64,000 nucleotides of DNA, taken from contig QJPP01000035.1 of NCBI GenBank assembly GCA_003996215.1, positions 248,001 through 312,000 on the forward strand. Direction: 5' to 3'. Source of the DNA: Jaltomata sinuosa. Lineage: Eukaryota; Streptophyta; Magnoliopsida; Solanales; Solanaceae. Position 1 is the first letter of the stretch, and every line of letters starts with the position of its first letter. Made by a program: the position numbers and the translations under genes. Below, piece after piece: positions 24,035-36,000 of the stretch. The notes under the pieces were generated by a model. The model made no database searches. It saw only the letters and a program-made list of their open reading frames with translations, and was not told the DNA's origin.

Positions 24035-24364
24035 TTTGTTCTATTTGTAAGATCACCCAAATAGAGTGGAGGAATCAATGGGACTCAGTGTTGCAACCCT
24101 AACTAGTTCGGGATTGAGTCCTAGTGTCTTGAATCTATTAGGAGGCTTATATCTCGGGCTCATAGGATTCTTCCTCCTAAGAAATAGCAGGAAGTGGATA
24201 GAGCAAGTTTTGCATTTGTTCTATTAATAGGATCATCCAAATAGAGTGGAGTGATAAATAGGATTTCATAGTGTTGACCTAACTAGTTTGAGATTGAGTC
24301 TTCTATTAGGAGGCTTATTTCTCGGGATCATAGGATGCTTCGTCTGAAGAAATGGCAGGAAGTA
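24035..24364 (+). repeat. Direct duplication of about 175 bp
   Basis: TTTGTTCTATT..AGATCACCCAAATAGAGTGGAG starts at about 24035 and again at about 24214. Both copies share TATTAGGAGGCTTAT, CTCGGG.TCATAGGAT and AAATRGCAGGAAGT. The second copy is shorter by an internal deletion. Confidence 0.75.
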
Positions 24365-25429
24365 AAACAATAGTCGGGAAGAGAGGAAAGGAAAACAGAT
24401 GTAAAAGATGTGTAAATCAGAGGCCACATCCTATATTTGGAATAACATCATTCCATGTTCTCTGTCATCTTTTCTGCCTGCAACTGAACATTTGTTCCAA
24501 TGGATAAAGTTGAAAAGTTGGTTTAGGTTGCTTTGGAAGTTAGTCTTTTGTTCATGCTATAGATTGTTTTTCGATGGAAAATGGAGCTTACAGTCTGGCA
24601 ATAATTAGCTTTAAATCGATGACAACTTTATCATTGTTCGAATGAACTTGTTAATGAGAAAAGTGAGTTCAGGCTGCTTGCTTTGAAGTCGGGAAATTCT
24701 AGGTCTGGATTTGGAACCAGAAGTGGTTGTTGGTGTAATACTTCTGAAGTTAGCGGATGAGTGCCCGAGAATTAGAACAAAAGGTGCTGACCCGCACTCG
24801 AGTGGAAAGGAGTTAAGTTAGATGATCCTGTGTGTTTTTTGACAAGTGATGTCTCCTTTTTCGCCAGAGCCATGGGGGTTCCAGGTCTCTGACCTAATGT
24901 AAAGATTTGCGTTCTGAATCAGTCGGGCCAGTGAACGTTTTGATGAGTGCATTTCTTTTGATTGTCTCAAATAGGCATTTAAATTTAGATGAGCTTGCCA
25001 TAGAAAAGGAGCTTGCACTTTTGAATTTAGTTAACCTTTTTATCATCCCAGAGCTGTATCATATCTTATAGTCTTGGCCACTTCTACTCATTTTGTGTGA
25101 GAAAATGGTGAAAATTGTCCTTAATTTTGTAGGGGTTTAAATACTTGGTCTGTTTGGTTTCGGTTTTTGATTTTGATAAAATGCCATCTAATTTGAACCA
25201 AAATAAGTTTTGGTTTGATTCGATTCTTCTCAATTCACATGATTGAAATAGTGGACACCATTAATAAGGTAGCAATATATATTTTGATGAGATAGCCGAA
25301 CCCTCCTATAAAAGCATAATGGAACAAGTCAATAAGAATAAACTTAATAAACTTGCAGTTTTTATATCAAATACAAAACAGAGTTAGGTACTATTTAATG
25401 CTAGTCGATTTCTCTATTGATCATGTGCC
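24365..25429. other. Spacer between RPL26 and VDAC, no gene recognised
   Basis: Short frames only. 25140-25240 contains TTTGGTTTCGGTTTTTGATTTTG, a repeat-like phrase whose complement lies near 25745, so an older element may span 25140-25800 with the SINE-like unit inside it. Confidence 0.4.
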
Positions 25430-25690
25430 AAACCAAAAATTCTAAATCTTAAATCCGAAACAAAGAACAAGGTACGCAGACTTAGGTAGAGGGTTGTTTC
25501 CGAAAAACCCTTGGCTCGAGTATAGCAAATCATAGTAGATTCGAATCCCATTTCCTCCGGTGCGGAAATGAAACGGGCGGGCGAAATTACGTGAGAGAAA
25601 GAACCTCTTGGTGGAGTCCAGTCCCCCGGAGGACAGAATAACACTTCTTAGTGACTAGGAGCGAAGAGCCCGTTGCACCTTGTTTTTCTG
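25430..25690 (-). mobile_element. SINE-like element
   Basis: On the minus strand it has a B-box-like GGGATTCGAATCT, and then GAGCCAAGGGTTTTTCGGAAACAACC and a TCTGCGTACCTTG tail that matches the end of the LINE family in this window. This suggests a tRNA-type SINE with a shared LINE tail. Target duplications were not found. Confidence 0.5.
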
Positions 25691-26560
25691 GCCTATCTTC
25701 TTTCTATAAGCAAGCTATGAAAATTTTGCAACAAAGTAAAATATCGAAAAATCAAACCAACCAAAAAAAAAATTTGATTTTTTTGTTTAATTCGAATAAT
25801 ACAACCAACTTAATAAAGATATAGGCTAAAACTTTTGTTGCCAAAAGTAAACACTTTTAGTCCCGTCCCTAAAATTAACGGTTTACTTCAAAATTTGTTT
25901 ACCTTGAAAGCTAATGGTATGAGCATGTCAACTTTTGCTTTCCTTATTGTGTCACTAATCTATTTTCGAGAGATTACGTCAGAACAACTTGGAACATTAC
26001 AAAATACCTCCATTTTTATATTTGGATGTTTTGATATTTGGATATTTTAGCAATTCCAAGCCAAAACTTTTCAATGTGGTTGAAATTAGAAATTTCGTTA
26101 AGGGTGTTCAAGATTTAATATATATGTATGGAAAATAATTTTAACCTATATACTTTTGCATGATTTTTTATATACATAATATAATTTTTCGACAAATGGT
26201 GTTCGACTGATCATCCTTCACTACATGTGGCTACACACTGGATTAGAAACCCAATTGATGCAAAAGTAAGTAGAAATGGCAACGGGATCGGTGTGGGCTG
26301 GTCCACATATATTATTTTTTTTAAAAGGGAAAATTACATAACACCAACATTAGAGGTGTAATTACGCTTCATGCCTATAGTTTAAATCAATTACGCTCCT
26401 TGCCAATTAGTCAAAACTGTTGGTATACAATTGAAGTGCATTCTATTTTAATACCAAACATATAAGAAACTAAAAATTACGTTTTCTACTTCCCCTGGAA
26501 CTTCTCGACCATTGTTGCAGGGTTGTTTTGCTTCTCTCTGCTCTTTTTTCAAAGGTACAC
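25691..26560. other. Intergenic DNA, no gene recognised
   Basis: AT-rich. From about 26330 (GTGTAATTACGCTTCATGCC) it enters a dispersed non-coding repeat that includes the next two features and ends near 27090. Confidence 0.4.
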
Positions 26561-26564
26561 TCTG

Positions 26565-26775
26565 ATTGATACAATTGAATACAAATTGTATTTCGCATAC
26601 GAATTGTATTTGTATTCGTTGATCTTACGAATTGTATTTGTATTCGTTGATACAATTGAATACAAATGGTGTTTCGTTGATATAAATTGTATTTGTATTC
26701 GTTGATATAATTGAATATTAATTGTATTTCATTGATACGAATTGTATTTGTATTTGTTGATACAATTGTATTCGA
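26565..26775. repeat. Tandem GAATACAAATTGTATTTCGTTGATAC-type array
   Basis: Five or six short units built of GAATTGTATTTGTATTCGTTGATA and its near-palindromic relatives, period about 40 bp. The open frames here on both strands are low-complexity. Confidence 0.75.
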
Positions 26776-27000
26776 AAGAAGAAAAAGAGAGAAAAAGAGG
26801 TGAAAATATAAAATACAAAGAGGGGGAGAAACCAAGAGAGAGATAACAATGCAAAATACAAAGAGGAAAAGAAAAAGTGAAAGAGAAAGGGAGAGAGACA
26901 GAGAACGAGAGGGAGAGACAAGCGAGAAGAGAGAAAGAAACAGAAAGAAAAAGAGAGAGGGAGAGGCAGGTGAGAAAGAGAGAAGGAGAGGCGCTTCTCC
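26770..27000 (+). repeat. Polypurine (GA-rich) tract of about 230 bp
   Basis: Almost uninterrupted A and G on the plus strand (AAGAGAGAAAAAGAGG, GGGAGAGAGACAGAGAACG). Opposite-strand frames rich in Leu, Ser and Phe are shadows of this composition. Confidence 0.85.
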
Positions 27001-27089
27001 TTTTTTTTTTTTTAGTTGGCATTTAAATAGTTGATATGGATTGTAATTAGCAAAGTGTTGGTACAAAAACCCAATTAATTTCAATTGAA

Positions 27090-28159
27090 CTGGTATTTTT
27101 AAAATTTGCTCTTTTTAAAATCATGTGGGACGGGGCGGATTCACGGGTTGGGGATTTAATTCTTTTGAACTTAAACTAAAACCTAAAATCGCAAAAAAAA
27201 AAAAATACTAATAATTATACTCTAATCTCTACTGTTCTTCTCTCGATGGCATGGTTGGTCATTATATAGTTAATCAATAGTTGGGTGATATCAAGTTCAA
27301 GACATGGAACTGTTGCAAAGGAACTTGATTTATAATTTATATGCTACACCTCCCTAAATTCAAAGTAAGAATCGTTTTGGACTGTGCCATCGTTGGTAGG
27401 ATTTTATAAAAATAAAGAGTTTGTTTGACAAAATGATTCTAACTAGAACACTGACAATTATCTTTTGAAAAAGTTTCGCACATTTTCCAAAATAGCAATT
27501 TATGCAGGGCGGGTTCAAGGGGGTTAAAAACAACAAATTATGCTATATGAAACGGGTTAAAGTCTTTGTAGGTTTACACGAGTTTGCCCTACAGTCGCCC
27601 ATCCCGTTTGCTATCCTTACAAGCAAAATCTCTAAATTATCAGGAAAAGAAACTCGATTTTGGATACGACACTTCCCTCCACTAGATTTCTGATGAAAAG
27701 ATCTATCAAATTGAACCATGCACCTATTCTTAATCTCAGACAATCAAATTGGTCTTGTCAGTCATTGAAAAAACAAAGCAATTGTCTGAAGGTTCATTGC
27801 AAAACGGGGCACACATGGTCTCAGATAATCTTTCGTTTGACCAATCACTGTAATTGATGACTATCACATCACCCAGGCAAAGAAAAAAACTTACACAGGT
27901 AAAAACTGCTAATTTCTGGACTTTTTGCGTGAAAAGACTGCTCATGTAAATTTTTCTCAAAACAGGGGAAATAGGAGAGAGAAATAGAAAATTGTGAAAT
28001 GCCACAAGCTGGTCTACTTTGGGAACCACCTATACGAATTGATCCATTCTGGAAAAAAACAAAGTCTATGAACTACTTATTGAGTGCCTCCGCTGTTCAC
28101 GTGCTACCCCAAAAAATTTCCTTTGTATGAGTTCGCGAATTGCAGGCTACAAAATTCTA
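27090..28159. other. Spacer downstream of VDAC, no gene recognised
   Basis: Contains the 3' UTR of the minus-strand VDAC gene close to 28159. Nothing else was recognised. Confidence 0.4.
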
Positions 28160-30616
28160 TCAAGGCTTAAGAGCTAGTGCCACACCAAATTTGGGAGTCT
28201 TATCCATGGCCTTGGTGTCAAACTCACTAGAAATGGTCAACAATGACTTTGGAATCACCTCATGCTGCAACACAGCCCCCAAATTTCCATGATTATTGAG
28301 CTTGAGTTTCACAATTGTCAGGTTATCAACAGCATAGGACCCTCCAACTGTAAATGTGTTCTCATTTGTGGAGAACCGTCTAGTGATTTCACCCGTAGCA
28401 GCACTCCTCTTCAGTGAATCCAGATGATGTATGTACGATGCCCTTATGGTGTCACCTTTGTCCCCTCTGAGGCCAAAAAAGAGCAACAAATATCACAAAC
28501 TCGAAATCTTTTTTTTAAAAAAATAATTAAATGTGCTTCTAAATTCTAATGGCACAAGTTATGGACATTTATGCTGAAACTTACAAGATTATAGCAGCAC
28601 AAGAATCTGGTTTTGTCACGCTAATGCCAGCAGTATACTTTGTTAGTTTACTTGTTGCAGTCTCATAACTTGCCTCTGCACCAAGAGCAAAAGTTGGAGT
28701 ACCAAGTGTGATTGAAAGATCTACTGCAGGGGATTGTTTCAGAGCAACAGCAGTGGTGAAGGTTGCATGATGATGAAAGTACTGAGTCTCTAGCTGCAAA
28801 AGAAAGCAAAAGGCAAGTTTTGAGAAGGGAGAACTCTATCATTTCCGGCAATGGAACCAAAGCAATGAGCCCAAAACAGATGAAAAGATCTTACCTTGCC
28901 AGAACTGTAGTCAGGGAATTTCAGAGAGGCAATGGTTTTTGTTGATGGGACGATGTCAGTCACAGTAAGAGTTGTTGAAATCTGCACGAAGATAGAAGTG
29001 AGAAAGATATTCAGCAAAAACAAACATCATTAAGAAGACCTAGGTGTGAGCAACCCACATTTGATCCTGTATCAACTTTGACATCAATCAAAGTGTTCTT
29101 ATATTTGTACTGCGCTCCTACATCTCCAGTTGAAAGCCCTCCTTTCTTCACTGCAGTTGATGTAAGGGCCTGCACTAAGAAATCGTGATTAGAGAACATG
29201 AAACTCGGTCTCCATAGATCTATTGCTATAAGAATTTAGTTAGAAGATAACTACTGCACATAAGAAATGAGATGAAGGAAAAGATCTGAAACTATATACA
29301 TTTTTTCATAACGTAAAGTATAATTGAAACAGTACCGAGAAGGTACAGAAGGATACAAGACACAAAACAAAACACAACCAGAAAATCTGCTATTCTTCTC
29401 TACTTAACAACTCTAGAAAATCCATTGTAAAAAAAAAAAAAAAAAAAAAAACTCTAGAAAATCCATGTACTGATCTAGATTAACTAACATATTGCTATTA
29501 CACCAGAAGTGCAGGTTCTGTAGACACTTAATTTTTAACTCTAGGAATGTGATCTCAATGCCCTTCAAAACAAGCCTTGTTTCTTTCCAGCCAGATTGTC
29601 CAGAAGATGCAGAGTGGGATAGTCCTCCATATCTATTTCAGCCTACTAGGAACCCTTTGAACTTGCCAGCTTTCTAATAGACACCTAATATCTTTTGACA
29701 TCACCCAAGAGATGCCACAAATGCTTAGGAATAGACATGAATAGTCAATCAAACATAAGGCCTCACCCTAAGGACTTTTCTTTTATTTTTTTGGGTAAGT
29801 CAGGCACCCCTCCACACACAAATTAGACAAACAAAAGGCCATTCACATTCGAAACCAAACATTCCCTTCACAAAAATTGAAAAAAAAAAAAAGAAGCAAT
29901 AATAGGCTTCAAAACATCGAAATCTGGAGCAGATAAGCTCCAATAGCAACTCAAAGCATTAAAATGAGCACTAAACTCTAAGGGACATGAAAACTACGTC
30001 AGATACTACAGCGAAATTATGCAAAAAAAAAAAAATGAACAAAATAAAGGTAAAATTGAAGGAAGTCATAGAAGGCTTCGAATATCGAAATCTGGAGAAG
30101 ATAGGCTCAAATAGCAACTCAAAGCATTGAAATGAGCATTAAACTCTAAATGATATGAAAACTAGGTCAGATAATACAGCAAAATTATGCAAAAATAAAA
30201 TAAAATGAACATAATAGAGGTAAAATTGAAGGAAGTCATAGAAGGCTTCGAGTATCACAATCTGGAACAGATAGGATCCGATAGCAAATCAAAGCACTAA
30301 AATGAGCATTAAACTCTAAAGGATATGAAAACTAGGTCAGATACTACAGCAACAAAAAATGAAGAAAATAGAGGTAAAATTGAAGGAAGTCATACCACTC
30401 CGGTGTCACTGTAGGTGGAGATGGACAATTTCTGATCGGAGATATAGTCCTTTGTCAGCAGATCTATAAATTGAAACAGCACAGCACAACACAACACAAC
30501 ACAACATTTATGTTTGATTATTCAAAAACAATTTTAGCTCATTAACACCAAATTACAAAATCGGAAAAATTACCTTTGGCTTTTTTGCCGATATCAGAGA
30601 ACAGTCCAGGTCCCAT
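28160..30616 (-). CDS. Mitochondrial outer membrane porin, VDAC (six exons)
   Basis: Exons on the minus strand: 30616-30574, 30463-30396, 29169-29059, 28981-28895, 28793-28585, 28466-28160, all with GT-AG borders and correct phases; 274 aa. It starts MGPGLFSDIGKKAKDLL, the amphipathic N-terminal helix that sits in the pore, followed by alternating strands of the 19-stranded barrel (ALTSTAVKKGG, TLTVTDIVPSTK, GDTIRASYIHHLD, KLKLNNHGNLGAVLQHE) and ends ALALKP. VDAC passes ATP, ADP and metabolites across the outer membrane. It matches the plant 36 kDa porin type, such as potato POM34/36. Intron 2 carries three 170 bp repeats. No defect seen. Confidence 0.95.
29904..30400 (-). repeat. Triplicated 170 bp unit in VDAC intron 2
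   Basis: GGCTTC.AAYATCGAAATCTGGAG starts at 29904, 30074 and 30244, exactly 170 bp apart. Each unit ends GGTAAAATTGAAGGAAGTCATA. The last unit runs into the exon 2 donor, so the first 20 or so intron bases are repeated three times, but only one copy has GT. Confidence 0.9.
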
Positions 30617-31006
30617 GCTCGTCTTCTTTCAGAGCAAAAGTGAAAATCCAATTCGATCGATCGAGAGAGAATTGGTGTAGCGTTGCGGAACTTGCGAAGA
30701 GAAGGAGAGAGAGAGAGAGCAAATGATATTTTGGTGGCTTATTTTATTGGGTTTTCGTGGTGGACAAGACAAAAAGGCTTTGAATACACACAAGGACGTG
30801 ACCCGTTATGCTCGCGAACATCGACTACTGACCGTCCATGTCTTTTTTTCTATTTTTTCATTTTTTGGTTTTCCACCTGGTTTGGGTTCTGTATTGAGAT
30901 TCGATTAAATTTGGATTGGTTATTACACAATCTACTACTAAAATAGAATTCGCGCATCGTAGGGTTTATTTTTAAAAACAAAGTTCCCATTTTATTTGTA
31001 ACAAAA
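30617..31006 (-). promoter_or_regulatory. VDAC 5' UTR and promoter region
   Basis: A GA-run at 30700-30720 and CGATCGATCGAG lie in the probable leader. The promoter side is soon interrupted by the LINE fragment at 31024. No TATA box was chosen. Confidence 0.45.
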
Positions 31007-31023
31007 TGGACACTAATGAAGGT

Positions 31024-31887
31024 AATGAGGAGATCGATGATGACGTCACACATCATATTGGTGCGAGATGGGCGAAATGGAGGCTTGTTTCTGAAGTCTT
31101 GTGTGATAAAAACGTATCGTCAAAATTTAAAGATAAGTTATAGAGTGGTGGTTAGACCGGTTATATTGTATGGGACGAAGTATTGGTCAATTAAGAACTC
31201 ACATGTTTAAAAGATGAAAGTTGTCGAGATAAGGATGTTGATGTGAATGTGTGGGCATACTAGGAAAAATAAAATTAAGAATGAAAATATTCAGGACAAG
31301 GTAGGAGTAACCTCTGTGGTGGACAAGATGAGAGAAGCAAGACTGAGATGGTTTGGGCATATGAAATGTAGGTGCCCAGTGAGGAGGTGTGAGAGATTGA
31401 CAATGGAGGACATTATGAGAGACAAAGACATATCAAAGAAGTATCGGGGCGAGGTCATTGGACAAGACATGAAGTATCTTGAACTTAACGAGGACATGAC
31501 CTTATGTAGGAGGGTTTAGAGGTTACGAATTAGGGTACAATGTTAGTTGGTAGTTGAGCTTTCTCTCATTTTCCTGCGAATTAGGGTAGAATAGGCTTGA
31601 TGGTCGTACTTAGACCTTCTTTCTTACTAGTGGTATTAGCACTATTCTCGTAGTTTCTTGTTCTTCGGTCACCTGTTAAATCAAATTTTCCATCACATTA
31701 TTTCATTGTTGTTACGCTTCTCATTTTTGTATTCTCTATTTTTCAAACTATTTGGAAATGCATTATTTTATGTTAAGGGTTTATCAGAAACAACCTCTCT
31801 ATCTGTACGAGGTAGGGGTTAAAGTCTGTGTACACTCTATCCTCACCAAACTCCACTTGTAGGATTACACTGGGTATGTTGTTGTTG
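31024..31887 (+). mobile_element. 5'-truncated RTE-type LINE with 17 bp target duplication
   Basis: It encodes the C-terminal part of the same LINE protein as 45153-47840 (DVTHHIGARWAKWRL, VRPVILYG, DKMREARLRWFGH, RRCERL), with stops at 31141, 31208 and 31517 and more. It ends in the family tail TATGTTGTTGTTG. It is flanked by TGGACACTAATGAAGGT (31007-31023) and TGGACAATAATGAAGGT (31888-31904). It lies about 400 bp upstream of the VDAC start. Confidence 0.9.
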
Positions 31888-31904
31888 TGGACAATAATGA
31901 AGGT

Positions 31905-33024
31905 GAGACTCAACTTTTTTTTAAAAATAATTTGGTATTAATTCAAACATGATTCATCAATAATTGTTAAAATAAAATTTATATAATTAGATACTAGAAA
32001 AAATTCTAGCCTTATCAGACCTCACTTGTGAGATTATACTGTGACTTCTTGATCATATGATAACAACTTTACTAGTTACCCCAAGACTTCCCTTCGATTA
32101 GATACTAGACAAAAATAAATATTTAATATCACAACTGATAAAGTTATTCTTCATGTGACTCGAGAAATAATAGTTAGGGATCAATGTGCTAAAAAAATTA
32201 GCCTATGACATTAGGTTGACACGAACCATGATCCAGCTTTCGTGATCCAGAGAGTGATTTCTCTATCCCCTTGAATGCAAAAAGTTTAGGGTCTACATAA
32301 ATATACAAGGAAAAAGTTCAAAGTTGCCCTAGAACTTGGTGAATAGTTCTAGTATGCCCAACATTAGAAGTTCAAAACAAAATTTATTCTTGCCATTAGC
32401 AAACATCTCACTTTTGTTTCAAACTTCCAAGTTCCAAGGATGACATAGTTAAACAATGTCACATAGCTCATAGGCAAAGTTGAACTTCTCCCCAAATAAA
32501 TACATTCAATACTCTTTTTGCCTTTTATACGCTGGAAAAGTAAAACTCAAATTTCAACAGCTCCTAATATGAGCAAATCCTACATCACCAGCAGCTAATA
32601 TTAAATGGCTCATTGGCACTACTGAATCTTGAAAGAAAATACAACCCATCTGGTTCATGACTGCACATCTGCCCCGATTTGCAACATGATAATTGGTCTG
32701 CACATTTTTATTTCCTTTATGTACAATGTTAATCCTGCATCTGCAATCTCTAAGAGGTGCAATGTTAGTATGTTCATCTTGACAGAAACGAGGAATCTGA
32801 TATCTTTAGTGTTATCATATTCCGAATAAATACATCCATATAAAACATATATACATATATTTGGTTGATTTACACCAAAATCCAGCACTGCTGTTCAAAA
32901 GCTATCAAGTTCTCCCTTTATCAGCCTGGTTACTGTCCATTGCCCAATGTCCATTTATCCATTGCTCTCATGTTTCAGGGTTGCTAGACGTTTCAACAAA
33001 TCGTGTTTAAGATGAGAAAGCAAC
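31905..33024. other. Spacer between VDAC and CAP-G2
   Basis: No gene recognised. The right end should hold the CAP-G2 3' UTR. 32320-32500 (CCCTAGAACTTGGTGAATAG, AAACTTCCAAGTTCC) looks repeat-derived. Confidence 0.4.
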
Positions 33025-36000
33025 CTACTCTTCTTCAAAGGAATTCCTCCCATCGTCACATAAATAACATTTCCAAACAGGTTCTACCAATGCCCTTGCA
33101 CTCTGTAACTCCTGTCTTGCATTCTTATCATTACATGATTCTTCTTCTAACTCCAGTTGAGGGTAGATCTGTTGGAGGGATGTCAACATTGATGTCAGTT
33201 CCTTCCACTCTCTTTCGTCATGTCTGACTAGCTTAACACACACAAAATGCAGGAGCCCAAACACAAGATCGTAATTCTTTCTTTTCAGCCCAACTAGCAA
33301 ATTATTCAGTATAGTCACCCCAACTGCATCCAGCACATTATAGTTAGCTCTCAACAGCTGAACCATTAAGTTCACAAGTTTCTTGAATGTTTTGAAGTCC
33401 CCCGTCTTAGAACTTCTATCAGGCTCCTCATCAGAACTTGTATCTTGTTGTTCAGCCAGCTCAGTCCTCGCTAATGTGGATACCCACAAGGGAAGATCAT
33501 CTTTTGGATTAACGGAACTAGTTCTGCCTTCTGGAATCTGCTTCATTAGGTTTACAGATCCTAATGCCAGAATTAAATCAGGAACCCATGGTTTGACTGC
33601 AGGAAAAAGACGAACTGCATATCCAGAGCCCAAGTGCTCTTCAATGGAAACAAAGAGGTTTAACAATTCATTGGCAATGTCAAAAGCTCCCCATAAAGGT
33701 TGTGACGCCTCGGAGAAACTCTTGAGCACTACATTCATCAACTTGGCTACATATGTGAAGGAACTCTTCAGACAGAGATATATCTCTTTCAACATGTCTT
33801 CTGTGAATTGCAGCTCCTCATCATAACTTCTCCTCAAACTTGAGATGATAAATTTTATATTTTGCAGAGTAAAGGATAGGCATTCCTCCTGGCTTTTATG
33901 GACAAGATCCATTGTATGAGCATCAGCAATGAACTTCAGCACTGCTGTTAGCATCTTGACCACATTTAATATGCTCTGTTGTTTAGTAAAATCAGATCCT
34001 GGATACATGTTATATACATAGATCAATTCAGTTCATGCATTGGCCAAAAAGAGGAGAAAGAACTAAACTGCCAAAAGGTTGTTAGTTAAGACATAAATCT
34101 TGATGTTATACAGCAATTCTGCAAACAAGGTGGTTCAAACTAAAAAGTTCAAGCAGGGCCACATTCTGATCTAATGGAGCAGCTAAGAGTTTTAACATCC
34201 CGAAAGACCAATTGTTGAGAGTTCAAATGTTGGTCCACTAAGAACATCATAGTGGAAAGAAGAAACACTATGAACGTTTTACACTATTGAAACTTTCTTA
34301 CCATAGAGGTTATTTAAAGCAAACAAGACAACTCAAACTCCTTATCACAAACTGAGCCTAGTCTATTCTCAACTAACAAGCACCATGATTGATAGATAAA
34401 AAAAAGCATTTCAAAACCAATGACTGATTCATCACATTCTAAGCCCCACATGTGAAAAGAAAACTCTATTTTAAAGTGCATCTCAAAAGGAAAACCAGAG
34501 GGAAAGGAAAAGCTAACCATTACTGGTGAGGTCAGATATTTCACTAAATGGTGCTCTGAATAGCTTATTTGTGCAGCCAAGAAGATGATGAATTGTCATT
34601 TCCAAAGCAGTTTCCTGAAAGATAAAATGAAGCATATGACCAAAAAATTGCTTCCAGTAAAGAAGTGCGAAAATCAAATCACCAATATAGTTAAGTCATT
34701 TCTATGTGTGAAGTATATAGTTTCTCATGAACAGAAGATATGGAACAAGAAAGATAAGCTTTCTAATGCAGTGTAATGAACTAATCAACCAACAAGAAAA
34801 TTTAACCTAAACAGAAAGATTTTCACCAAAAAGAAAAACTTCAAAACAATGCCACAAAATAATCTCCATATGACCAAAAAATTGCTTAACTATATAATTT
34901 CCAAAGCAGTTTCCTGAAAGATAAAATGAAGCATATGACCAAAAAATTGCTTCCAGTAAAGAAGTGCGAAAATCAAATCACCAATATAGTTAAGTCATTT
35001 CTATGTGTGAAGTATATAGTTTCTCATGAACAGAAGATATGGAACAAGAAAGATAAGCTTTCTAATGCAGTGTAATGAACTAATCAACCAACAAGAAAAT
35101 TTAACCTAAAACAGAAAGATTTTCACCAAAAAGGAAAACTTCAAAACAATTAAAGGGCAGCCCGGTGCACTAAAGCTCCCGCTATGCGCGGGGTCCGGGG
35201 AAAGGCCGGACCACAAGGGAAAACTTCAAAACAATGCGACAAAATAATCTCCATAAACATGACCTGCATTGCATAAATGAAGTTATGCACTAATATGATA
35301 TTTTGGTTCAATTATTCAAAGCAATAATATCTCTGAAATATATGCTGCATAGATAGCTTAATTGGAAGCCTTAAAAGGTTGAAACCAATCAATTTAAGAC
35401 AATTACTTTTTCATCTATAGCACCAAACTGTAACAGAAATAGGAACGTTCTGCATCCGGAAACAGATCATCTATTATTTTTGCTGCAAAAGTGTGGTGCC
35501 TTCTTATCCCTTAAGCCCAGTACAATTATATGAACCCCTTTGATACCGAGGACGCACAGAAGACAGAACTCTGTTCTAAATAAAGGACTAACCTAAAAAA
35601 AGAGCAAGAACTGGTTTTAATCTCTTGAACCATATGTATTGGAAGTTTCAAAAGCAATAGAAAAACACCACTCACCTCCAATGTTTCATTTGCAGATTCC
35701 ATTCTACGCTTCTTCTTATTGACATTTTTGTCTCCTCCTAAGCTGTTGTCCTGAAAAGACCTGTGAAGAGCAAGTGCTGTGTATGCCAAAACTGGGGACA
35801 CACTCATATAATCACATTGTGTACATTGTAAAATGCTAACTTCAGAGATGGCCTTCAAGGAAAGGAATATAGTTTCTAAGCTTCCGCTTCGTAGAATAGC
35901 ATTCCTTGTATTTTCAGATAAAAGGAGGTCCTTTATCTGCCAAGCCACTCCTACAGTGATTTCGTACTCTTCCTTGAAGCTACATTTAACCTTATTGGAC

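Noticed and set aside
26470..27084. 204-codon minus-strand frame rich in Leu, Ser and Phe
   Set aside because: Read-through of the polypurine tract and tandem array; no domain.
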